From positions 12,477,057-12,541,056 of the forward strand of contig NC_058143.1 in NCBI RefSeq assembly GCF_011075055.1: a stretch of 64,000 bases of DNA, given 5' to 3'. Below the pieces are notes generated by a model. The model saw nothing but the letters and a program-made list of their open reading frames with translations, did not search any database and had not been told where the DNA came from. Position numbers and translations under genes: made by a program. Shown here piece by piece: positions 11,339 to 22,466 of this stretch; within the stretch, counting starts at the first letter, position 1, and every line of letters begins with the position of its first letter. The DNA is from Mangifera indica. Taxonomy: Eukaryota > Streptophyta > Magnoliopsida > Sapindales > Anacardiaceae.

Positions 11339-11348
11339 TTATATATAA
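11339..11348. repeat. Left flanking duplication of the foldback element
   Basis: TTATATATAA precedes the element terminus GGTAACTAATT and is repeated at 12188-12197, directly after ...AACTACCC. The duplicated sequence is itself AT-rich and palindromic, which lowers certainty. Confidence 0.6.
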
Positions 11349-12187
11349 GGTAACTAATTAAAATAAACAAAATTTTAAGCATTTATACGTTTTTAGGGAC
11401 CCTAGAAAAGTTTTACCAAAATAAACAAACTGTATTTTTTTTACCCTTTTTACCCTTATGTTGAAAAACCAAATAAAAATATTTTTTCTGAGAATGTGCG
11501 TCGGTTTATGGTGGTTACGATGGTGGCTACGGATTTTACACTGAAACCCTAAATATGTCGAATTATGTATATAAATGTTTTTTAATATTTCAAACGTTTA
11601 AAATGATGTACTTTCGATGTTTATAGATATCTGGAAGTGTACCTGTTGAGAGACAAAATAGCGCAAATTTACAGTGTCACGCAAACTGCGCAAATTTACA
11701 GTGCCGCGCAAACTGAGCAAATCGTGCAAACACTGTTCACATCACGCAAAAGTAGATATCATAGTTTGTGAACAATATTTTTGCTCGATTTTGCAAGCGG
11801 TTTGCGCGATGTGAACACTGTTCACAGTTTGCGCGACACTGTTCATTTTTTGCGTGACACTGTTCATTTTTTGCGCTTTTGTCTCTCAATGGCTACACTT
11901 CCAGACATCTATTAACATCGAAACTACATCATTTTAAGTGTTTGAAACATTCAAAAATATTCATATACATAATTCGACATATTTAGAGTTTCACTGTAAA
12001 ATCCCTAGCTACCATCGTAACCGCCATAAACCGAAGCACATTCTCAGAAAAAATATTTTTACTTGGTTTTTCAACATAAGGGTAAAAAAGATAAAAAAAA
12101 TACGGTTTGCTTATTTTAATAAAACTTTTCTAGAGTGCATAAAAACGTATAAACGCTTAAAATTTTGTTTATTTTAATTAACTACCC
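11349..12187. mobile_element. 839-bp foldback (near-palindromic) element nested in MULE 1
   Basis: The left half (11349 to about 11765) and right half (about 11770-12187) are reverse complements for almost their whole length. The ends are GGTAACTAATTAAAATAAAC and, inverted, GGGTAGTTAATTAAAATAAA. Near the centre, TGCGC-rich motifs and ACACTGTTCACA repeat in both orientations. A 9- to 10-bp flanking duplication suggests a Mutator-type foldback transposon. It splits the repeat A pair, so it inserted after that tandem duplication. Transcription through it would give a long hairpin RNA. Open frames in the arms (e.g. 11938-12177) are not considered genes. Confidence 0.8.
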
Positions 12188-12197
12188 TTATATATAA
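12188..12197. repeat. Right flanking duplication of the foldback element
   Basis: TTATATATAA, identical to 11339-11348. Confidence 0.6.
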
Positions 12198-12234
12198 GGG
12201 CATTTTCGTTATTTTGCCAAACTCACGTTGACGT

Positions 12235-12745
12235 GACAAAATACAAAAAAACCCAGCGTGGGCTAAGGATCTCACACGACACCCCAATATTTTAAAAAAG
12301 CTAATTTACCCCCCAAAAAAAGGGTCAAGGTCTTTTGAATGTGGGATGCACGTGCTTGACATGGGAAACACTGTTCCCACGTCGGACTGCCAATCTCTTT
12401 GGCAGTCATTTTCGGCCTCCGATTTTCACATAAAACAAATCTACACGTTGTATAACATAAAACCCCTCAATCAATTCAACCAAAACAACCAAGAATTGAA
12501 ACATTTTAAGCATTGTTCAAATCGAAACCCTAAAATTTCAAACCGTAAAATCTCAATCAAATCTCAATAATATACGCAATAACTTGATTCAAACAAGATT
12601 ACGGGAGATATACTAATCTTCTTTGCCATTTACGGTTGTCGAAAACCAAGAGAATCGGTGAAAATCTGGATGGTCGTGAGAGAGTGCGAAATTTTGAATT
12701 TTCTTAATGAAATTTGCTGAGTTTATATATGGGGGCAGTTTCATC
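12235..12745. repeat. Direct repeat A, second copy
   Basis: Second copy of the block at 10780-11338, ending in GAGTTTATATATGGGGGCAG. This matches the sequence at the foldback insertion point (GTGTTTATATATAAGG) and marks the repeat boundary. Confidence 0.8.
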
Positions 12746-12839
12746 ATTTCACAAAACCTGTGCATTTTTGCTTAAACCTGAATATTTTGGGCAATTTCGC
12801 TTAGACCTTCTTAATTTTGACTAATTTTTATAATTTCCC
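12740..12839. repeat. MULE 1 right terminal inverted repeat region
   Basis: Contains GTGCATTTTTGCTTAAACC and GGGCAATTTCGCTTAGACC and ends TTATAATTTCCC. These are inverse counterparts of the left end; the TIR is short and diverged. Confidence 0.65.
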
Positions 12840-12848
12840 AATGCAAAA
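12840..12848. repeat. Right 9-bp target-site duplication of MULE 1
   Basis: AATGCAAAA, identical to 2332-2340. Confidence 0.88.
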
Positions 12849-13340
12849 ATTTCACAAAAATATGTAGGTTCTTGCTATGCTTGCAAGTCAGTTCAACCTA
12901 TAAAGCCCCCTAATTATCATAGGGCTTGTAGACACTGCAGGATTCACTCTAGTGCAATCAACATGACCCATATACACAAACTGATAAAATAAAGGGAAAT
13001 TAAATTTTTTTCCCTTATCTGAAATCATGTATATATCTATATTATACTTTAAACATTTTTATTACTTTGTATGTTAAAATAACTAAATTATCCTTATCTT
13101 CAACTTTGAGAAACCAGAGGAAAATTTGTAATATTACTTTTTTTTAATGCATTACAGAGAGAGAACATATGTAAATATTTAGTATTAATATTTGAAACAA
13201 AATTTATATATATGTGTTAGATAAGATTATTTGAAACAAGATTAAGTATCAATATTTATTATCTATCATACTTAATTTTTATTTGAATTAGTTGTGTTAT
13301 AAAATAATGATAAATATAAATTTTTTTGTTTTTCCAATTG
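12849..13340. other. Non-coding sequence between MULE 1 and the second MULE
   Basis: The first ~20 bases (ATTTCACAAAAATATGTAGG) resemble the sequence left of the insertion (ACTCACAAAAATATGTAGAT), so a little of the interrupted LRR may remain. The rest is AT-rich. A GGGAAATTAAATTTTTTTCC stretch near 12992 could be an end of the second MULE, but no matching inverted end was found. Confidence 0.4.
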
Positions 13341-13373
13341 GACGACTTATCGGACGATAATGTTTAACAACAA

Positions 13374-14440
13374 GTGCAGGATCAACTAACAATTTTTCAG
13401 AAGTCGACAACAACTAAAAAAGTGTTCGCATTCAGACGTGTGTTACGAAACGGGAAACAGTTGGTAAGCCCATTCACAGATCAAATAAAGACAAAAAAGA
13501 ACAAACAACCCATACTTGAGGACCGTCATTTGAACCTCCGATTGGTTGAGGCCTACTCAGAGTTCTTATTGTGGTACCGTTGTACGTCAGATAATGAAAC
13601 TCGACGTGTCTTTCTTGAGAGACCAATTGGAATGATCTCCTATATGCACAAACTATGGTGGACCTAAATTGTAACATCAGGGTAATGGTTGGAAAACACG
13701 GTATGTACTTTTTTTTTATTTGTTCATATTAGTTATCACTTTCAACTTATGTTGTAATTTATCTTTGTACATAACACATCAAAGCTTTCATAAGAATACT
13801 CCATAAATCTCTTTTAGATGGTAACTAGACTATTTGAACCCAATTCGTTGGAGTTCTCCCACAGTGCTACGAAAAGTTTAAACAGTTGGATACAAATATA
13901 GAGTGGACAACATTTTTCTTAGATCAAATAAATGACATTTCACATCAACAGTCAATTGAATTTTTTTGTGTATAGAGCAGTGTTCACAAGGTGGTGTATA
14001 ACTATAAGTTGTTTACGATATGTTTGATTATTGATACTTATTTTTGTTCATTGGTTGACAGATATTCATTCCCCTTAACATCGACAATCAATATTGCATG
14101 TGTAGCGTATTGGATATCAACGATTGGAAGTTGTATGTATATAACTCTGCGTAATATACCACTAACTTAGAGAAAGTAAAGAAGTTAATGATCTCATATA
14201 GGACACTGACACACCTAATGAAGACGAATAATTTCTATACATCAAAGGAAATTCAACCGTAAATACTTTATCGATATTACAATACAAGTGTGTTCGTGAT
14301 GTGTTAAAACAAGATGTAAGAAGCGGAGACTATGACATTTTTTTACTTATGTTTATGGAATACCTTACCGGAGATTGACCATTTAATTTCACATCAAAAC
14401 AGTCCAAAAAGGGTTCTCAATAAGTATTTAGTGTTTATGG
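13374..14440 (+). pseudogene. Second Ulp1/C48-like gene (MULE 2), all catalytic residues replaced
   Basis: Exon-like pieces lie at 13374-13667 (RLVEAYSEFLLWYRCTSD), at about 14062-14150 (FIPLNIDNQYCMCSVLDIND then KLYVYNSA) and at about 14310-14400 (QDVRSGDYDIFLLMFMEYL). They align with the C48 layout in which an HW pair, a VYDS motif and GDCG supply His, Asp and Cys. Here HW is YC (14092-14097), VYDS is VYNS and GDCG is GDYD (Tyr codon 14331-14333). No catalytic residue survives. Stops and frame changes separate the pieces, so this is a dead relative of the MULE 1 Ulp gene. It is convergent with the minus-strand transposase at 14576-16826, mirroring the MULE 1 layout. Confidence 0.7.
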
Positions 14441-14575
14441 TTTATTTATATGTTAGCAGATTTTACTTAATTAGTTGTATTTATTAAATTCAATTGGATT
14501 GTGAAAATGCAAGCTTTGATGAATTCGATTAAAGCTTGGGTAGCATGCGTATTCAGTAGGGTAATATGTACCGAC

Positions 14576-16826
14576 CTAGTCTACACAATCTGACAAATTA
14601 TTATATCTTGCTATAACTGTAGCGTGTGCATACAGAATTTGAAAAAGTTGAAATTTTTCACAATCACACATTCGATATAGAAGATTCACGATGAACACTT
14701 GTTGTCGTGAATCATGAATTTCGTATTGTTGCATATTGATTGGTTTAACAATCATATTGATAGATTTGAACACATATCTAGCAAACTCGTCTTTAGGCAT
14801 GATATTAACAGGTGAGATCTCTCACTTGCAAAAAACAACTAAAATAAATACGATAAAAAAATAGAAACATCATTAAAATTTTAGTCGTACGAATCAATCA
14901 TGTTTTGTTTATGGAAAAACCAATGTTTCATTGTGCGTTGAAGAAACTCAACCAATATGATAATAGACAAAGCGCGAGCAGTTCGTGTTAAAACATTGAA
15001 GGACTCAACAATATTGGTCGTCATAATATTGTATCGTCATTCTCTAAAAAGGGCACGCGCTTATCTTTCATACCCAATATCAGTCAAATAGACTGTTATA
15101 GCAGAATTTACTCTGACAATTCTACTCATAGCAACTTGAAAGTCCGTGAGGTGATATACCTTAGCAACTTTCCAAAAAATCCTTCAATATGTTTAGGTTT
15201 TTTTAATTGTGAACGCATGTTACCTTTTATGTGGTAACTACAAAACCCATGACGAGTATGCGACATTATGTTCGTGATCGACATAATTATTGAATGATGA
15301 CAATCAGAAATAATGGTCAAATATGACAAATCACCAATACATATGTTAAGATATATCGAAAAAGGGCATCCATGTATCTATTTTCTCATTGTGCCTAATA
15401 CCGAATGTAAGTGGATAAATTTGATTATTCCCATCTTTCGTGACAACAATGAAAAAAGACCAAAAATATTTTCTTTTTAAGTGTGAAACATCAATGTATA
15501 TCACCTGGGGGTGAAATTGTTGGAATCCTCTTATAAAACGCCTTATACACATGAAAAAAAATTATACCTATTTTTTGAATTGACATCAATACGTGTCACA
15601 GTTCCTAGGTTCTTAAGCTTCAAATTATGACAATATTTGCGTAATATACAGAAAGACTCTTCTGAAGATCTTCGTAATGCATTTATTGCATATGTTTTGG
15701 CACGTCATGCTTGCGTGTAAAATGTCAATTTTGTACTTATCTTTCATATTTGAAACAATTTTCTTTGGTCAATAAATACGATCAACTACAAACATTGACT
15801 TAAGTATGTTCCCTAACGATTTTACACCAGTTTGTTTGTGGTGCAATAATATTTGATCTCGTCGACAAGTGTGGATCTTGCCAATACGTCGTAAGACTTA
15901 ATAGTCTTCATCTTGTTCTCTCATTGCGCGTGCTTGTTATTTACATTGTGGGTGTACGCATTTAAACTTATATTGTATGTTATCAGAGTGACCAACCTTC
16001 CATTGAATTCCTTATCTCTAAGACATGTTCGAAATAATGTTCTCAATTCTGCCTTGGAGTTATAAAAACTCATCACTTGTAAATGGTTACCCCTTTGTGT
16101 TGTCTGATTACTAACAGTTACATTCTTAACATCAATAATAAACTCAGAAATCTATTGAAATGGATTTAGATTATAGATGTGATTTGGATATACTTCAATA
16201 TTCATAAAGTCATGATGTCTTGTGCTACATTCAGCGCTCCGGTTACAAGCATGAGTTTGACTTTTGTCAATGTTTTGGTTCGAAACACCATACATGTTCT
16301 CATCAAACCTTGAGAATTCTTCGTCGTTGTCATCATCATCATCCTCTTCCTCATTACTTTTTACTTCATAATTCTTATTCATGTCGTCCTCATTATCATC
16401 ATCAACACCATAATTTCAACTAAACTCTTGAAAACTTTGTGGAAGTGCCGGCTCATTTGTTAGATGATTTTCTCTTTCTTCCTCATGCATATATTTGCTT
16501 TGTTGATTGTCCCTTTTGTCAATTTGACTCTCAGTAATAAAAAGTTTTATGTATTTTTGTGAACTTTTTGAGACAACCATAAAAAACTTTACATCATCAT
16601 CATCTACAATCTCCATCGAATCCACATCACCTAGTGTAAATACGTGCACATTTGATTGACTTCAATCGAGTTTTAGACGATAACTGATTCTTGTAATGAA
16701 TCCTTCAAAATCAATATTTATGTCAATACACAACGCTCCCTCATTCTCACTAATATATCTTGTCACATTATCATCACCTTTAACGTATCGGCTTCTATAA
16801 CGAATCTTAAATACAACTTTTTCCAT
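14576..16826 (-). pseudogene. Second MURA-type MULE transposase, decayed
   Basis: From a Met at 16826 the frame gives an N-terminal MULE-type domain (MEKVVFKIRYRSRYVKGDD), a stop near 16665, then an acidic linker (DDDDDNDEE). The DDE domain is present: FIRGFQQFHPQVIYIDVSHL and DGNNQIYPLTFGI (15552-15346) hold the first Asp, and TIISDCHHSI with HGFCSYHIKGNM (15329-15126) holds the second. The SWIM finger follows near 14640-14700 (CDCEKFQ). Usual family length is 600-800 residues, and the pieces span about that. Several frameshifts and stops break it. Unlike the MULE 1 transposase it keeps the catalytic core, so an intact relative could have driven both elements. Confidence 0.78.
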
Positions 16827-19671
16827 CTTGACCAAATTAAATCTAAAAAATATAAAAACTTCAAATTACACTATTTTACAATTTTTTCAAATTAAGCCCC
16901 AAATGTAATACTAATACAACCAAACTTTATGCATACGTATTTACAACACATTAAACTATCATATTATTAAGTGATATACAAAAATTGATTAAAACAAGAT
17001 AATAAAAAATAGAAGAAAATGACAGTGGCAATTTTGTAATTTTATGTAACTCTGTTAAGACAAGGAAAATAATACACACACGAGCACCAAATTAGAATAA
17101 ACAAGCATAAAAAATAAAAAAATTGAGTACAATGAAAGAAAACAAAAAAAATAAATTCACTAGGTCCTAGGGGGTTGGCGTGCGTTAACGCCAATCTGCT
17201 CTTCGTCTGAAATTTTTTCTAGCCTACATTTTGGTATTTTATAACCATTACTACAACATTAAACAATATTATAACAACTTTAAACAATAGAAATAACATG
17301 AAATAATAACATTAAACAATCTAACAATATGAAATTATAATAAAATTAAATTTTACATGAAGTAATGAACATAAATCTACTATACTTATTTTATTTTTAA
17401 TTATTCATAAAGAAAACTCATAACATACAAGTTTAAATCAAGACTGATCTAAATGTGGATGATTTTACTATGAAATATTTGCAACAGATGTTAATTCTCT
17501 TAATAAATTTAACAATTTTCGTTTCTCTCTCCTTTGTGTCCAAATTAGATATTTTATAATAGTTTTTTCATGAGTTTTATTGTTTAATTATATGTCTTTT
17601 TCTATTAATAATTTATTTTTATCATGTTGTAGAAATTTTTTTCTCGTTTGAAAGTTGAAGAAGAAAAGAGAAAAAAGTTGTAGAGAAAAAGAGAGAATCT
17701 CTATATAGGTCATTTCAAAAGAGATATTTTGAGTAAATAGATTACTGTTATGATATATTTGTTTAAATTTTGAAATGAGTGATATGTATGTATACACAAA
17801 TTAAAATAAAGGTAAAAATTTTCATTTTTCTTTCAAAAAATACAAGATGATTGAAAATAGAGTGAGTGTCAACTCTAAAAAAGAAAAGCTCAGCAAAAAA
17901 CTGAAGTAGAAAAAGAGGAGAAAATATAGAGAAAACAATATTATTTTATATTATTTTAATCAGATTTGTGTCTTCCTATGATAGGTCAACGTACCTAATT
18001 GCCTAACTGTCATGGGCAATTGAGGAGAGGTTAAAGAGGCGGTTAGAGACAGTGGGTCGTATATAAAATGCCGCAAACCTGCTGCAGTTATTTTTATTAA
18101 TGCAAACATTTTTCTTCTCCACCTAAGAACGTCAAATACATTGCTCCTTCTAATATGCTGAAACTTGATAGAATCTATAAACAAAGTATAGCAAACTGTG
18201 TTGTAGATACTAACTAATCACATTTAATTCAAAACAGAAGAGTACAAAATCTGGGTATGTTTATTGCAATTATTTAATTTCTAGAATTTGGCTGGATTTT
18301 CCAACACTTCTTATGTGCAAAAAAAATACAAAAGCAAGTGGTATAACAACAAATGATGATAACTCAACTTAGGCTCGTGTGACCTTTCTTCCTAGCTTAT
18401 GAGTCATACCCTTAATGTCATCTCTCTCTCAAGCATGTTTGGTACTCTTGGGTACCCTAAAGATCCATACTATCATTTAGGACTAACTCTAAATTTTTAA
18501 CGTAATTTACTATTTACTTTTTAAGTGTGCAAACATACACTATCAAGGGTACGATCATACATCTCCCTTTCTATATCCGTCAGTTACCTGTAAAAATATG
18601 AGATTTTTATATATAAGCATGCATGTTCTCGTTTATGATCATACATGACATAAAAGCAAAACTATTATAGGCATGTCATAGTCGTACCTAATCTTGGTAT
18701 AATTGTAGGTGACATTTGGGAAAAAAGATTCGGGTTTATTTAACATTTACTTTGACTCCTAATTGATTTCTAACATGTATTCATACAATCATTCATCTCT
18801 ACCATCCTAACATGCATAAAGTAAGGCTTAAATACAACATATCATAAAATCTACACAACTATTCATAAGTTTACATATTTTCTACATATGGCTTAAACAT
18901 ATTTGGTTCATCTATATATTTATATGCATATGCGTTTGTTCAATATCATCAAATCATACTACTACTACAAACTAAGTCTTCACATTAGGGATTTATCATA
19001 AACTTTGAAATCATCACAACCATTTAACAATATATACATGGTAAAAACTGGGTATAACTCTGGCAAAAAGTTACATGTTTTTCATCACATCATGGTCTTG
19101 ATCAACGCATCAACACCCTTGGAATTTGATAATGATAAAACAATTAAAAACAAGTCAAATCAATCCCTACTAATTGGTTTCTTCCAAGTTAGATGATTTG
19201 TTGTCCATAACCTTCTTTTTCTCCACTCAAGCTCGTTGGAAAATCGATTATCAAAGCTATTGCCAAAACATCATAATACTTCACTCAAAAGTTCTCTCAA
19301 CTGTGAATAAGAATGCACTAATTGAAATGGGATAATCATCCCTAAAACATCGATAACATGCCTTTTATAAATTCATCTATATTGTGCATGCTTGGTACGC
19401 ACAATCATATATCCCTTTAAAATGACCACCATAGCATGTTATCCATTCAGTTCAATTTTATCAAAGTAACAGTAATTTTTTAAGAAAAATAACCTCAATT
19501 TTAACTAGTATAATAATTAATATAAAAAATATTTTACAATAATTATATTCGAAGATATTTAAATAAAATAACATTTTAATATTTTTTATTATATTTAAGC
19601 AAATATAATAATTATTTATATATATTTTATTTTTAATAATAAAATATAATTTAAACTAAACCAACTTTGAT
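16827..19671. other. Non-coding stretch right of MULE 2
   Basis: AT-rich; the outer end of MULE 2 probably lies here but could not be located. One small hairpin, TTGGCGTGCGTTAACGCCAA, stands out at about 17176. 18.3-19.5 kb has a less AT-rich texture but contains no recognisable coding domain. Confidence 0.45.
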
Positions 19672-19885
19672 CAAATGTTTTATCTACTTTGATATATACT
19701 TAAGATTTGAGATTAAGGAGCACTACTCTAGATGACATAACTTATAAAGTGAGGTGTTACAATAGAGAGTGTAAGAACCGATAAGAAAGATTGGGACTAA
19801 GAGAGCCAAAAGAGTAATGAGTGCATTATGTGAAATTGTGAATGTTGGGGGTTTATTTGTAATGAATTCATAAACAAACAAAAAA
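19672..19885. repeat. Upstream part of the NB-ARC segmental duplication (copy 2 side)
   Basis: Matches 32660-32885, which lies upstream of NB-ARC copy 4. Shared pieces include TATATACTTAAGATTTGAGA / TATATGTTTAAGATTTAATT, AATTGTGAATGTTGG and a GTAATGAATTCATA / GTAAATTCATA run ending in A/C-rich sequence. It shows that the duplicated block extends more than 1 kb upstream of the relic genes. Confidence 0.65.
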
Positions 19886-19915
19886 AAAAAAAAAGAAGGG
19901 ATTTATAGTATGACC

Positions 19916-20849
19916 CAGAGACGTCAATGGGCCGGGCCGGGCCGATTCCAGCTCGGCCTGTTGGGCTAATGGGTCGGGTCGGGCCAGAGGCCCAAACAAT
20001 AATGGGCCTTCGGGCCAGGCCGACCCTTTAAAATATAAAGGCCCAAAGCCCGGCCCATATACTAACGGGCTTTAAATGGGCCAGGTCAGGCCTTATTAAA
20101 TGGGTCGAGCCGGGCTTTATTAAATGGGCGGGGTCGGGCCTTATTAAATATTTAAAAAAAAGTTTTAATTAAATTTTTTAAACACAAATTATTTTTCAAT
20201 TATTAAAATCGAGGACAGTACCCCGAATATTTTATTTATAATCCCTCACTTATGGAGGAGAAATACCGTGGTTACATGATAAAAAATATTATAAATTGTT
20301 AATAAAATACAAATAAATTAATTTACATATTGTATAAATTACAAAACATAAATAAAATTTATCTACTATATAATATTTATCTATTCATCTTCAATAATAT
20401 CATCAGTGCCAACATGATAATATTAAAATAAAATGAGATTAAAAATATAATAAATAATTGAGATTGAGAGTTTGAGAGATTGAGAGTTTGAGAGGTTGAG
20501 AAATTTGTAATTGTAATTGAAAGTGAAAATGAAAAATTGAATAGGTTTTTATAGGAAAAAATAAATTAATTAAAAAAAATTTAAAAAAAAGTTTCTGCCT
20601 TTTAATTTTTTCTTCTGCCATTTGGCAGAAGAAAAAATTAAAAAAAAATTATATATATATATGAACAGTATCATGCCGGTCCGGGCCAGCCCATGGTTTT
20701 AATATTAAAGCCCAAGGCCCAGCCTAATAAGCCCATGGGCCCGGCCCGGCCCGACATGCTACAGTACGGGGCCGGGCTTTGTCGTGCTCAGACTTTTTTT
20801 CGTGCTTCCGGCCTGGCCTCCATTTGACCCAGCCCAATTGACGTGTCTG
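19916..20849. mobile_element. Non-autonomous hAT element, 934 bp
   Basis: An 8-bp target duplication GTATGACC lies at 19908-19915 and 20850-20857. Termini are inverted: CAGAGACGTCAATGGGCCGG at the left, and CAGACACGTCAATTGGGCTG as the reverse complement of the right end. Dense GGGCCGGGCC/GGCCCGGCCC arrays occupy both subterminal regions, as in many plant Ac/hAT elements where transposase binds repeated motifs. The core is AT-rich with a GAGAGATTGAGAGTTTGAGA repeat near 20460 and no transposase. The only open frame (20439-20621, minus) is low-complexity and not credible. The paralogous segment at about 32.9 kb appears to lack the insertion. Confidence 0.9.
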
Positions 20850-21007
20850 GTATGACCATTAGGTGGAGCTATAAAAAATTAATTATTTTATTTTTTAATT
20901 AAATTGTGCCGATCTAACTTATGAATTTGATCTTAATGCTGTCAATACAATTTACATGTTTGATATGACATGCAAAATGGTGAATGTTAGAAATATAAAA
21001 AAATAAA

Positions 21008-21907
21008 GGCCAACCGACTATGTCACCCCCAAGTTTTAATGCATTCATTAAGTTCTATTATAAAGTGTGAAAAATCTGAAGTCTCATTTATAGGTTAACT
21101 GCTTTTTAAAAAAAAGTAAAGGTAAAATCGTTATTTTATTAATTATATTAAAATAATATAAAATTTATTATGTTTTTCCTCTACAGTTTTAAAAACTAAC
21201 CTCTGTTTAAAGTTTTTTAACTTTTAAAAGTAACGTTCTTCTTTCTCCCAAAACTTAGGGTTTATTTTCAGAGGCTCTCCGACCACGATCTTCGACCATC
21301 GAAGAAAGAGCTTCAATCCACCATCTCACTGGCCACCTCCAAAGCTTCTAGATGATGTATCAAAGACTCATCTTCATCAATTCTAGATAAATCAACGGAG
21401 ACAAGGGTCTTCGTTGATTCCAGAAGAATCGACAAAGATGCTTATCTTCGTCGATTTTTTTGGAATTGATGAAGATTTCGTCAATTCAAACAAATCAACA
21501 CGCCTTCGTTGATTCATCTGAAATCTACAAAGACGTATCTTCATCGCCTCTTCTTTCATTGGAAAGTGAAGCTCTAGTGGCTGACGAGTAGTAGGTTGAA
21601 GTGTTGTTGTCGGTTGCCAGAGATAGTGGTTGGAGAATGTCTGGAAAATAATCTCTAGGTTTTAAGAGAAAAATATTACTTTTGAAAGTTAAAAAACTTT
21701 AGATAGAGATGAAGTTGTTAGTTTTTAAAATTATGGAAAGAAAAATATGATAAATTATATATTTTTTAATATCATTAATAAAATAATAATTTTACTCATG
21801 CTTTTTTTAATAGAAGTTAGCCTATTGGTAAGATTTCTGATTTTTCAAACTCTGTAGATATAACTTTAAAATGTTGTAAAACTTGGGGGTGAAATGGTTG
21901 TTTGGCC
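21008..21907. mobile_element. MITE of the CCCACCCAAG family, copy a (900 bp)
   Basis: Ends GGCCAACCGACTATGTCACC and inverted GGCCAAACAACCATTTCACC. The arms are imperfect inverted repeats well inward (TTTTAAAAACTAAC / GTTAGTTTTTAAAA; AACTTTTAAAAGTAA / TTACTTTTGAAAGTT). The non-palindromic core has repeated CTTCGTCGATT / GATGAAGAT motifs. The flanks are A-rich, so the target duplication is ambiguous. No coding capacity. Confidence 0.75.
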
Positions 21908-22466
21908 AAAAAAAAATGCTAAAGGTCGGCCGCTTAAAATATTATTGGTTTTCTTTTTTAATAATAAAGAATTTTGTTCTAATCTAATTGTTTTTTCTTA
22001 ACAAATTAAACTCTAAATTTAATCATCCGTTTAATAATTATTAAATTAAATAAATTAAAATTTTAATTTTAATATATAATTAAAACAAATTTATATTTAT
22101 ATTTTTTATATATATAATTTTTTATTTATCATTTAAACTAATATTAAATGACAACTTGAAATAATTTTTTATAATAAAAAATTTATTCAGATTAAATTAT
22201 TATATTAAATTAAAATTAATTATATTAAATATAATAAATTTTAAATTTAATAACCGATGTTATAACTCCCAAATCAAATAAATAAAAAATTTGGTAGTTG
22301 CGTGCAAAAGAAGTTCAAATATCATTGTTATTGACGCGTTTAGAAGAAAAAAATAATGGCCCCCATGTGATAGTGACCATTTTAATATTGTTTTTATTCT
22401 CTCTAGAAACTTCACGCTTCCTTTATATCAGTTTCTTCCAGTCGCCTGACTTACCAGATAAAAGAA

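Larger units (their letters stand above)
2341..12839. mobile_element. Ulp1-carrying Mutator-like element (MULE 1), 10.5 kb
   Basis: The element is bounded by a perfect 9-bp duplication (AATGCAAAA). Its ends are inverted: GGGAAATTTT at the left and ATAATTTCCC at the right, and the following GCATTTTTGCTTA / GGGCATTTTGGC motifs are shared in inverse orientation. Inside are a plus-strand MURA remnant (4510-5691) and a convergent minus-strand DUF1985/Ulp1-like gene (6054-9576). This is the layout known from KAONASHI-type MULEs of Arabidopsis and related cucurbit elements. Inverted arrays of ~119-bp repeats flank the genes. The host site is an LRR receptor-like protein fragment. Both genes are damaged, so the copy cannot move itself, although the clean target duplication argues against great age. 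Confidence 0.85.

Noticed and set aside
10780..12745. Possible LTR retrotransposon with direct repeats A flanking an interior
   Set aside because: The interior is a foldback palindrome with its own flanking duplication, no pol sequence lies between the repeats, and their ends do not read TG..CA.
12860..12980. Cys-rich plus-strand translation (CYACKSVQPIKPPNYHRACRHC) resembling a DHHC or zinc-finger motif
   Set aside because: Cysteine spacing does not fit the DHHC pattern and no longer frame surrounds it, so it is too weak to call.
20439..20621. Minus-strand frame of 60 codons inside the hAT element
   Set aside because: Low-complexity Phe/Leu/Gln-rich sequence from a GAGAGTTTGAGA repeat; no BED zinc finger or hAT dimerisation motif.
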